This document shows positions 55,130-64,000 of a stretch of 64,000 nucleotides of DNA, one piece after another (the stretch's first letter is position 1; the number at the start of each line of letters is the position of its first letter). The stretch comes from Eonycteris spelaea (lineage: Eukaryota > Chordata > Mammalia > Chiroptera > Pteropodidae), in NCBI GenBank assembly GCA_003508835.1, contig PUFA01000007.1, forward strand, positions 15,585,001-15,649,000. The letters are read 5' to 3'. The translations under genes were made by a program, and so were the position numbers. The notes below the pieces were generated by a model. That model was not told the origin of the DNA, did no database searches, and saw only the letters and a program-made list of their open reading frames with translations.

Positions 55130-55310
55130 ATGTTATCACCTCATCATTTTGTCCATGTTTAATTCTCTACATAGCTTTCTTGCTTTATTTTTACTTGCTT
55201 TTTTCCTATATTTTTCTCCTTGTATATGCCACTACATTCCCAGAGCTTTAATCAGTTTTAAGCAAACTATAATTGTTCAACTAATGTTTATAGATTAATT
55301 GAATAATAAT
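55130..55310 (+). repeat. possible L2 3' end
   Basis: 'ctacatagctttcttgcttt' and 'gttcaactaatgtttataga' with 'ttaattgaataat' are weakly L2-like. Confidence 0.35.
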
Positions 55311-55459
55311 AATACATATGTCCCTTTGAATATAAATAGTAGTAGTAACTAATCTTAAAAATGATCATTTTACTGGTTCATCAATATGGTTTTCATAATA
55401 ACCCTTAAAAATATATAGCTGTAACTGATTCATGTTATAGACCACCTCTGTTTTTTGCT

Positions 55460-55885
55460 TGCCCAGGACCTCTGATAATATCACCATATTTTCCTTGGCT
55501 AATGACATCTTTGTTTAGTTATTTTCATTGGATCTAACTGACCCAGAATCTAAGGACATCTAAGGCCCACATGTGGCCAATCAGAGCATACAGAGTTTGA
55601 GGTATTTGTTGTTAACTCTCAGAAAGTGGAATTCTCCTTTCCACCTAAATTGGGTCCATGAGTTCATTGAACGAAAGCTATCAGAGGCCACCTTGAGAGG
55701 ATAACCAGTCTGAAAATATGAAGCTAACATGTTGGAAAGCAGAAGTACAATAAAGTTTCCTGATACAAGATATTTAGTACCTGGGTTCAGCTCTGTCTAA
55801 GCTAGAATTCCCCTGTGAACTTCTGCATCGTGTCAGCCAGTTTAAGTAGGGTTGGTTTCACTTGCAAATGAAACAGCCTTTGCTG
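55460..55885 (+). mobile_element. MaLR/ERVL-type LTR
   Basis: 'gtggccaatcagagcataca', 'cattgaacgaaagctatcag', 'aggccaccttgagaggataa', 'atgaagctaacatgttggaa', 'agtacctgggttcagctctg', 'gtcagccagtttaagtaggg' and 'ttggtttcacttgcaaatga' follow a placental LTR whose end reads ... gtttgagttgggtttctgtcacttgcaaccaa. Solo and decayed. Confidence 0.65.
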
Positions 55886-56665
55886 ATCATCTATCACTTT
55901 GTTAGCTGGTGTGTCTTAATATTTACGGACTTCAGCTTTCATCTGTTTTTGCTAATTAACGTCCTTGGCATATATTCTGAGTCTTTTCCTTACGGCTTCT
56001 GCATATATATTTCTGCTTAGGTAAAACTTATATTTAAGCATGACCTGTTACGATCTCTATAGCATCATTCTTCATCATGACTTTTCATCTTTGACCCTCC
56101 TGATGATTGCTTCATTCTCGTACTATTTCTAAGCTCAGTTTCACAAAACAGGGAACCTGGTTGGCATAACTTTTGAGTTCCTTGGTGTATAGCTTATAAG
56201 TTGGATGCATTTTTTGCCTGTCTACTAAAGGGATGGACAGAATATAATTATATATGGTATGATTTAAAATATACCTACTTAAAGAGATATTGGAGAGAAA
56301 GATCACTTATAATGACGAGTATGATAGACAATGTAGTAATCAGTGATAATGTCAGTACATGGATGTAATATAGTAGGTGATGAATAATAGTTATTATTAC
56401 TTGCAATTGTCTGTGTTTGTCACAAGAAATGAATCTTTATCCATTATAGAAAAGTATATACAAAAAGTAATCAAGGTGGCGGTGAAAAGGTTTCCTTTTT
56501 CCTTTTCACTTGAGCTGAATATATCACTCAAGGGGCATAGCCAATGAGTGATCACTATTTTTTAACCCAGATTTTTCTTACTCTCAGCCCCAAAGTCTCT
56601 GTGTTTTTAATATTAGTTGGCATATAGTCAAACTATTGAGGAATTAGAAGAAGCCATTATTTCAC
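55886..56665. other. unique sequence, no feature recognised
   Basis: No gene or repeat seen. Confidence 0.4.
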
Positions 56666-56714
56666 TAATGGAAACTACATTATGAGGCTTTCCTTCTACG
56701 ACAATTCTGTTCAT

Positions 56715-56845
56715 AAAGACCTGTTACATGTATCAACTCATCTAATTCAATATTTTAAACTTTTGAGGCAGTTGCTAACTCTCATTTAATAGATGAAGAA
56801 AAATGGGTTTTACAGAATGTCCTTGATTTTTAAGTCTGTCTTATA
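56715..56845 (-). repeat. MIR fragment, antisense
   Basis: 'tgtatcaactcatctaattc', 'tctcatttaatagatgaaga' and 'ccttgatttttaagtctgtc' follow antisense MIR. Confidence 0.55.
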
Positions 56846-56869
56846 GTGTGGTTAATGTTATTCTTTCTG

Positions 56870-56952
56870 TTTTTTTATTTTATTTTATTTTATTTTATTT
56901 TATTTTATTTTATTTTATTTTATTTTATTTTATTTATTTTATTTTATTTTAT
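56870..56952. repeat. (TTTTA)n microsatellite
   Basis: About 16 pentamer TTTTA units, one of them short. Long and nearly perfect, so probably polymorphic. Confidence 0.97.
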
Positions 56953-58595
56953 CCTTTTTGGGAGCATAAACTAAGCAAAATCTCAATACCAAAGTCAAGG
57001 ATCCTAGGCATGATCCTTCTTTTTTGGTTTGTTACTTATAATACATAACTAATGACTGATGTTGATATAGTTTTTCAAGGATGGTATTATAGAAAACATC
57101 ACATTTTATTTTAATATGCAGACAACCCAATGCAATCGGAATTATAAAGTCACAGCTTTTCACAGCCCCGAGAATATTTTTTGTTATCAGTCATTATAAA
57201 ATATTAGTTGATCCTCTATAATATATTTTTATTCTGAATGATAAGATTTTAAGAATATGTTATACATCTGGAGGTAAAAGGAGGCTAATTTATAACTCAA
57301 ATGTCAAGTAGACACTTTAACCTTCTCTCGTAAAATGAACTTCTGTCTCCTTATATTTATTAGTGACAGCTATACTTTGTTGTGGAATTGAATTACATAG
57401 TAGACATCAATCATTTGTTCTTTACTGATCAAAAGAGAGACTTTTCTGTATCTCAGCCAATTTTTTACATGGCATTTTGCAGAAGACAGTAAAAGTAGTA
57501 GTAGTACTCTTCAAATAGTTAAATATCAAATTCACTTATGATCTCTTATCTTTGCTTAAGTATTTATACTACTGAACCATGAAGAATAAACTAATTTAAA
57601 TTTAAGAGGAAGATAAATACATAAGATTAGTGGCTTAAAACGGTAAAGTAGTAATATGTTGTTAGATAGATTCGGGCCCCTAACCTTACATGCTGACAAA
57701 CCTGGTCTATTTTTAAAACCACGTAGAGCAACATTTTTTCTAAACACTAGAGAGGTTTATAGAAAAGAGTAATCCATGAGATCTGCTAACATAAGAGGGG
57801 AGGTAACGGAGAAGTATAGTGTAAAAGGGTTCCCATTTGTCCCCAAGGCTACATACTAGCCACCAAGAGGTAGAAAAGAGAGACTTTCTACATGCAGGGA
57901 TGAACTTGGCCTTTCAATATGTAGAGGGAACCAACAATAGATGGAGGGTACAGAGAAAGAGACAAAGATATCAAGAAAAAGAAAGAAACACTACGTAGAG
58001 GATGCGCTTACTCCCCTACCATGGGTGAGTGGAGAAGAGAGATGGGAACGATGTACGTAGACTTTTTCATGAGCGAGATCTTTTAAAGTCCAGAGATTCT
58101 GCCCCCAAGCAACATGCCAGTCAGTATCTGATACCGAACAACAGAGACTGACAGTCTCTCCTTTTGATAATGTCTTAGAGAGAGGTGAGGACAATGAGAG
58201 AGACTGCTTTCTTATGTCTGCATTGTCAGCATATAAAATAACATTAAAGTAATATAATCCCGGAACTTTTAAAATAAAAGGTGTATTGACTATCTTTTAG
58301 TGTGAATTTCTAGCTTTTCAAAGGAGGAAAGAATTCAAGAGATGTTAAATGTGATTTGCACAAGTCACTGCCTTTATACTTTTATGTGTATGTATAGTGT
58401 GTGTAATGGAATGAATTGAGTGATTATATTCCCACATACTGCCTAAAAGAAGGCTCTCTCACAGAATGACCTTCTTCAGAGAAGAGTATTTTTAATGGAA
58501 AGATAAGCCTTGCCATATGAAAATCATTACCCCAAGGGGAAACAAAAATTGAATGGAAGGGACAGGGATACAAATTGTTTTTTAAATAGATCTTC
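56953..58595. other. unique sequence, no feature recognised
   Basis: Small frames at 57556-57747 and 57991-58194 (both minus) without resemblance. Confidence 0.4.
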
Positions 58596-58598
58596 ATT

Positions 58599-58599
<1 letters not shown>

Positions 58600-58653
<54 letters not shown>
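58600..58653. repeat. (TG)n microsatellite
   Basis: About 27 uninterrupted TG units, the longest dinucleotide array here, ending in TATCTATCTC. Confidence 0.98.
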
Positions 58654-58655
<2 letters not shown>

Positions 58656-59385
58656 CTATCTCTGGTGAAATTTTTATATTATTATTAACTTACATTAAAA
58701 ATCACTAAAATCAAAAGTTAGGTGAAACAAATGAATCTAAATATGCAGTTGGTAGGATAAAATACAGATAATGAAAGGATTCATCAGCTAATTGAATAGT
58801 TTCCCAGTAACCAAAAGTGGGACCATTTGAGCATCAATTATGATAATAATTGCGATGAATTGAAACACATCATTTATTTCACCGCATGAATGAGAGTAAG
58901 AAGAAATAAAAATATCCATGAGCTGATCATTTTTAAAGCTGGATAATGGGGACATGGTGTTTCAATATATTATTATTTTTTTTATGCTTGAAATTTTTCT
59001 CAATAAAGCCAACAAAGGAAAAAAAAAAAGAAGAGAAAGGCAATTTACATTTGCAGAGAAAACCAATGCTAATTTACATTATGGTATCACATTACAAAAC
59101 ACTCTGGGTATTAACCACAAGTGCTTTCTCTCACCTAAACAGAGTGGAAGACAAGATAAAATAGTCTGTCAAGCAGATTTCTTTCCTATTTTGTTTCCAC
59201 AAATCAGTACAAGAGATAAACTGTTAAATTAGGCTATTTACAATTCCAGAATTGTTCTGTTTTTAAACTCAGAAATGCTAAGCATAACTTGAGTTGCAGT
59301 GTCTGTGTTCTTGAAAGATAAATCAAGAAGTAGGAAAGCTTACTTGAGGATGTTCTGTGAGGTGATTAAGAGGATTGCCCTAGAG
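58654..59385. other. unique sequence, no feature recognised
   Basis: Two overlapping plus-strand frames (58946-59164 and 58954-59232) have no resemblance. 'atttttctcaataaagccaa' at 58992-59011 could be the end of an old L1, too short to call. Confidence 0.4.
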
Positions 59386-59580
59386 TTACACTAGCTAATT
59401 TGGTAGCCACTGGCCATATAACGCTCTTAAAATTAAAATTAAATATAGTTAATAGTTCAGTTCCTCGGTCACATTAGCTACATTATAAGTGTTCAGTAGC
59501 CACATGTGGCACCTGATAGAACAGCGCTGATATGAACGTTACCATCATCACTGAAAGTTCTGTTGGCCAGAGCTGATGTA
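59386..59580 (+). mobile_element. MER3/MER1-like hAT-Charlie element
   Basis: 'taatttggtagccactggcc', 'aatagttcagttcctcggtc', 'acattagctacattataagt', 'gttcagtagccacatgtggc' and, at the end, 'catcatcactgaaagttctg' with 'ttggcc'. Almost full length for a non-autonomous element of about 200 bp. Confidence 0.8.
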
Positions 59581-59589
59581 GAGGTAGTC

Positions 59590-59785
59590 TCTCTGTGTTC
59601 AAATGTCAATCAGCTCATCTTGTAATTGAGTATACGAACTTTCTACCCTTCAGTTTCTTCATCTTTTAAATGGTAGTAAAAGTAGAGTTCACTTCTTGGA
59701 TGACAGTGAGGGTTAAATATAAAGCACTTAGAATAGTACCTTGTACACTGTGAACACTGGATGAATTTTGTTTCTTTGATGGAAT
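59590..59785 (+). repeat. MIR SINE
   Basis: 'ctacccttcagtttcttcat', 'cttttaaatggtagtaaaag', 'acagtgagggttaaatataa', 'agcacttagaatagtacctt' follow the 3' half of MIR. It directly adjoins the hAT element. Confidence 0.8.
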
Positions 59786-60074
59786 GCATCCCTTTAAAAA
59801 TAGTATTAGGTGGATACGATAGTCTCGTCTCGTTACATGGCACATTATGATCTTTCAGTAAGCGAAGCATTCTGCGCATTGCTTAACTGATTTTGGAATG
59901 CTGACAAACTCAGAGCTCTAAATATAGATTTAAAAACTTGACAAAAAACACAATTTGCTTTTCTTAGATTCTCATGATGCATTGTTTTGCTTGGTTTTGA
60001 TAGATGAAACTGTCTATCTCCAGTATTTAGCCAGCAGATTCCTTCTATCTTGAGTACCAGGAAGATATTTATTC

Positions 60075-60280
60075 AGTGTGGCAGGCAGAATAATGGGCTC
60101 CCCAAAATGTCTAACTGTAGTCTGAGGAACCTGTGTCCGTGTTACATTGTGAGGTAATTTAAACTATGCAGGGGGAATGAAAGTTAAGGACTTGAAAACA
60201 GAGTATCCTTGGTTATCTAGACGGGCCAAGGGCAGTCAGTCTTTATGTGCTCTTAAAAGTGAAAGATGACTCCCATCTCC
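60075..60280 (+). mobile_element. MLT1-type MaLR LTR, 5' part
   Basis: 'aggcagaataatgggctccc', 'caaaatgtctaactgtagtc', 'tgaggaacctgtgtccgtgt', 'tacattgtgaggtaatttaa', 'ggttatctagacgggccaag' match the MLT1 LTR (ccctccaaatgtccacatcc ... ggaacctgtgaatatgttac ... ggattatccaggtgggccc). Confidence 0.8.
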
Positions 60281-60945
60281 ATTTATATGAAATCTTAATT
60301 TCTTAATATTTTCCATTGTACTTGGAATAATTTCCACATGAGATATAATGATTAAACAGTTTATTTCTGTATCTTCAATATAATGTTCCTAACGTTCCAT
60401 AAAACTGAGCTCAAGTTTTCAGTTTGGGCTTTAAGCAACTGTAATACTTATATATTTATTGCAGCAGGTGTGCTTCTCAAGGATTTGTGGCTCTAAGAAT
60501 TTTCTTAAAGTGTAATTTGGAAGTAATCATAATGCTTGTAAGACTTTTCCTGATCACATTTTGATATTTGAGTTTGTGCTTTTCTTTTTAACAAGTTGGA
60601 AAATATTAGGTAAACTTAATTGACTGTTTCTGTCTACTAAGAGTTTTTGAGAGATATCAGAAGTCATGGTCTAGAGACAAATGCCGTTTCATAGACGAGA
60701 ATTAGGAACATATGACATAAATCAGTGTAGAAATACTTTATGAGAAAGTATATGGAGAATGAGAGAAGGGAAATATTATAAACTGAAATGATGGTCTTGT
60801 GTGTATACCTATTGGACATTATTGAAGGTATATTAGAAAATTATCAGCAATTCCTGATTCATCTTTTTTGATATCATATTTATGATGATTTTTCAGAGAC
60901 TTTTTTTGAGAGAGGTAGTTACCACTCAGTCCAGGGAGTTACAAT
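60281..60945. other. unique sequence, no feature recognised
   Basis: No gene or repeat seen. Confidence 0.4.
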
Positions 60946-60947
60946 TT

Positions 60948-61040
60948 CCTTGAGCTCACGTAGCTTTTAAGTAATAGAGTTAGGATTCAGACCTGTCTTT
61001 CTAATCTTGACCTTTATTCCCTGCACCATGCTTTGAAGGG
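60948..61040 (-). repeat. MIR fragment, antisense
   Basis: 'gctcacgtagcttttaagta', 'atagagttaggattcagacc' and 'ttccctgcaccatgctttg' fit antisense MIR (ggtcacacagctagtaagtg ... gccgggattcgaaccc ... accactatgct). Confidence 0.7.
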
Positions 61041-61187
61041 AATGATCCAGCCAACTAAGAATATCCAGCTAAAATCTTATATTCTTTATTACAAAATAAT
61101 CCTGGAAGGTGTAAAACCACATAACTCAGAGTATTATAGTGGCTGGTGGTAGAAACATACTCTTCTTATTTTTTCCTACCTAGAGCC

Positions 61188-61191
<4 letters not shown>

Positions 61192-61234
<43 letters not shown>
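61192..61234. repeat. (CA)n microsatellite
   Basis: About 21 uninterrupted CA units. Confidence 0.98.
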
Positions 61235-61237
<3 letters not shown>

Positions 61238-61559
61238 TTTAATCAAATCTCTACTAAAAAGCATGAGTCCTACATAATACCTTGGGCTTTTGCAAATTTC
61301 GTGCACCTAAATGATCTTTCCTCATAGCGTGGAATTTGATAAATATCAATAAAGTCTTGAGGTTTTGTTGGATTAAGATACAGTGTTCCTTATTTGAAAC
61401 AGGGGAGATGATTATGGTATGGAAAGTCATAGTCCAAGTCAAGTGACAGAATCTGTGCACTGACAAAATTAAGAAGCCAGCGATTCATACCTAAACTGGA
61501 ATTTGTACATGGAGCCAGGTGAACAAAGGGGAAAGCAGATCAGAACAACCAGAAAAGGC

Positions 61560-61755
61560 CCCATACTGCCTGTGAGAAATAGGGCAGCATATCTGACAGG
61601 TGTGAATCTGTATCTCAGTTATTCATTTTCCTCATCCAGGAGTAATCATAGTATCTGCTTTATTGGGCTGTTGAAAGGGATGAATGAGATAATACTATGA
61701 GGTATTACATACTTCCTGCTACGTAATATATGCTCATTAAATGCTGGCATCCTCT
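61560..61755 (+). repeat. MIR SINE, 3' part
   Basis: 'ttcattttcctcatccagga', 'gtaatcatagtatctgcttt', 'attgggctgttgaaagggat', 'gaatgagataatactatgag', 'cgtaatatatgctcattaaa' follow MIR order. Confidence 0.8.
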
Positions 61756-62019
61756 GCTCGGCACTTTCTGTACCACAAGTGGAAATGGAGTAAGAAACAG
61801 TTGGTACTGTTCTTATCTGAATGTTGTCTTTCAGAGTAGGAGTTTAGGAGCCCAGCTTCTTGGCTTTTATTTTGTAATATGTCAAATATAGTCACACAAT
61901 ATATTAGTAAATCGATGTTCGCATGAAAGCCATGATCATGACTTTATCGTGTGTATTGCCTGTTGACACCTACAGCACAGTGGAAGGTGACCGTCTCAGA
62001 TGAGGGGGACCCATCTGAA
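61756..62019. other. unique sequence, no feature recognised
   Basis: No gene or repeat seen. Confidence 0.4.
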
Positions 62020-62560
62020 AGCAGAGATACGCGCGTTATCAAGGATTACCTACATCCCAGCTCTGCTTTGGGGAAAATACACGCAACTTTGGGGCTGCAT
62101 TTTATAATAACTGATTCGATATAATGAATCCTTATTAAAATCCAGGGTAGCCGCTGTCTTCATTAACCCCAAAAGTCTTAGCATAAATATTTGTAAAATT
62201 TCCGTTAGGCTTTGGAAGTGGCAAAAATAATATATAGGCTACCATCACCTGTTCAGCAGATCCCAGGTTGTAACCAGTGTTCTAAAGTTCGCCGCCAGTG
62301 AGTCATTGAATCGGCTCAGGTTGAAAGGAAAGGAGGTACTATCTTTGCCTTGGCAGCCTGGAGTGAGGAACATGGCCCTCCACCTGGATGATTGTTTCAA
62401 TGGCTGCATGTGGCAGTGATGACTCAGAGCTGTCTCCTTCTTGCCATCAGAGCTTAAAGCATCCTGATGAAATTGGAGAGCAGGTCCTGTGCTTTCATTA
62501 CAATGGGCCTGGTCTTGCCAAAAGGCAATTTCCTTAATTAATGAGAAACTACTCTTTTGA
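62020..62560. promoter_or_regulatory. candidate conserved non-coding block
   Basis: Unique and of balanced composition, with several classical factor sites: 'cacctgttcagcag' and 'ccacctggatg' (E-box CACCTG), 'gtgatgactcagagc' (MARE/AP-1-like TGACTCA), 'attgtttcaatgg' (SOX-like), 'ttccttaattaatgag' (homeodomain palindrome), and CpGs ('gttcgccgccagtg'). A 108-codon minus-strand frame (62245-62571) covers half of it but looks non-coding to me. Its texture is that of a developmental enhancer. Confidence 0.35.
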
Positions 62561-62644
62561 ATGCTATACAAGGAGGTCCTAGCAATGCAACTTTCCCAGC
62601 AAAGAGTAGTCAGCCTCTCAGTACTGGACTTTGTACCTAAGAGG

Positions 62645-62900
62645 GAAAGAAGGTTTGGTATAGTTGTTAAGATAATAGACTTTGGAGTCAGAGCAGTTTG
62701 TTATAAGTATTGTCTGTCGGTGAATTTTTCAATAATCGTGAGCATGTTATTTCACATCTTGGTTTCCTCCTCTGTAAAAGTGAATATGCCAAGTCCTATC
62801 TCATAGAATTATTACTAGAATTAAATAAAGTAAGTATGGTGAAGGACTTAGTGCAGTACTTGGAACCTATCGGGCACTTATTCAATGGTAGCATTTCATC
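62645..62900 (+). repeat. MIR SINE, near full length
   Basis: The most complete MIR here: 5' 'ggtatagttgttaagataat', 'agactttggagtcagagcag', core 'gtgagcatgttatttcacat', 'ttggtttcctcctctgtaaa', 'atctcatagaattattacta', and 3' 'ggacttagtgcagtacttgg'. The overlapping plus-strand frames are incidental. Confidence 0.9.
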
Positions 62901-64000
62901 CTGACATTTTTATTATTAGTCTTTACTGATTTAGTTATAGAAAGTATAATACTCTCTTAAAATCTGCGCCCATGAGAAAGACATACGTTGTTGTTTATCA
63001 TGAGTTAATGTCGAACACTTAGAACTTCCTGCTAGACTCCCAAACTGAAGTTGTATAAAAACTATAGCCTAAGTATGGATGACAAATTATAGCGTTTTTT
63101 TCTTCATGAAATGTTGAAAAGATTAATTAATAGTAATATCTGTCATAGAGGAAAGAATAGAACATGAAGGAGCACAGGGCATTCACTTTCTATAGCTGAC
63201 CCAGGCAAACACAGCCTCCCATCTTACTGGAATGAAAGCAAATGAAAATGGACTCTGTCTAATATTAACGTTATGTCACTTATCTCTCCAATAATTGCAA
63301 AACCATCAGTCTTAGATCCTGATCTTCTAATTTTAGGGCAGCTCTTTCAGGTGATATTAATGTGTGTGGTATAAGCCAAACCTACAATTTTCAGTTTGAG
63401 AAACATTGAACAAATTTGTTTAACTAGAATTTCTTCATCACTTTTTAAACACATTTTGAGTAATCAGCTGTTTAAAATGCTGGGAAATGATGATAACTTT
63501 ACACTTGTTACTGTAACATCTCAGTATCAAAGCCCACTTGGATGGGAAAGATCTGTAAAATTTGGAAACAGCCTGTTCACAAATATAAAAAATTGATTTT
63601 CAAATTATACCAGAATACTAGTTTCATTAGTGTTAGGTAGACCCAATAGATAAAAGTATAGAACTAATATGTGCTTATTTGCTTTCCCTGGCTAGAGGTT
63701 AATTAATTTTATGAGACAGATTAATTTCACATTTAAAAAAGAAACCTGTATTATCACTTGTGTAGATAAATAGATGGTCCATAATCCCAATATGGAAAAA
63801 GAAAAGCGAAGATCTGTTCTCCCTATTTAACACTTGTTTTTTTTTTTCAACAGTAAACATGTTTTAACAGTTTGTTTTGCTTCTTTTAGGAAAAGAATGC
63901 AGAGAGACATTCATTTGTTTCTTAGCTACCAAATATTAATACTATACATATTTGGTACTTTATTATTTATCTTTTATTATAAAAATACAAAGAATTTTTA
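62901..64000. other. unique sequence to end of window
   Basis: AT-rich; a small frame at 63396-63596 without resemblance. No gene or repeat recognised. Confidence 0.4.

Overview
This is an AT-rich stretch of mammalian nuclear DNA with no protein-coding gene, rRNA gene or tRNA gene that I can recognise. Open reading frames are short and scattered over both strands. The longest ones are antisense to LINE-1 or have no recognisable family, as expected by chance. The window reads as a gene desert or the interior of a very long intron. Its content is ancient interspersed repeats (L2, MIR, LINE-1, MaLR/ERVL-type LTRs, hAT-Charlie DNA transposons), microsatellites, and unique blocks, some of which look like candidate conserved non-coding elements.

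The best clue to the organism is a pair of short interspersed elements at 24920-25146 (+) and about 25828-26016 (-). Their first ~117 nt are a diverged 5S rRNA gene with recognisable A-box, intermediate element and C-box, followed by a shared non-5S 3' body. SINEs with a 5S-derived head are known in Old World fruit bats (Pteropodidae) and, separately, in the springhare. Placental repeats (L1, MIR, L2, MER-type hAT) are present, every recognised LINE-1 is old and truncated, and there is no Alu, B1, B2, Bov or CAN SINE. I therefore favour a megabat, where loss of LINE-1 activity has been reported. This is inference.

Layout. 1-9 kb: L2 pieces, two adjacent antisense LINE-1 copies (2955-4705), a candidate regulatory block (4800-5575) and an LTR (6240-6535). 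9-18 kb: mostly unique sequence with MIRs, a GA-rich microsatellite and a local tandem duplication (12862-12976). 18-19 kb: a head-to-head pair of LINE-1 3' ends flanking an LTR piece. 20-26.3 kb: L2, MIR, and an L2 carrying an inserted 5S SINE next to the second 5S SINE. 26.7-30 kb: a MaLR-like LTR, a sense L2 and a MIR. 30.6-32.3 kb: a unique block with a possible tiny exon, then old LINE-1 pieces. 36 kb: an antisense LTR joined to a LINE-1 3' end, the same junction as at 18.6 kb. 40-47 kb: LINE-1 fragments, a hAT element, a 1.3 kb antisense L2 and another LINE-1 3' end. 47-64 kb: hAT elements, MIRs, LTRs, long (TTTTA)n, (TG)n and (CA)n arrays, and a candidate regulatory block at 62020-62560.

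Family assignments come from reading the sequence against remembered consensus features, not from a search. Repeat boundaries are approximate, usually within a few tens of bases.
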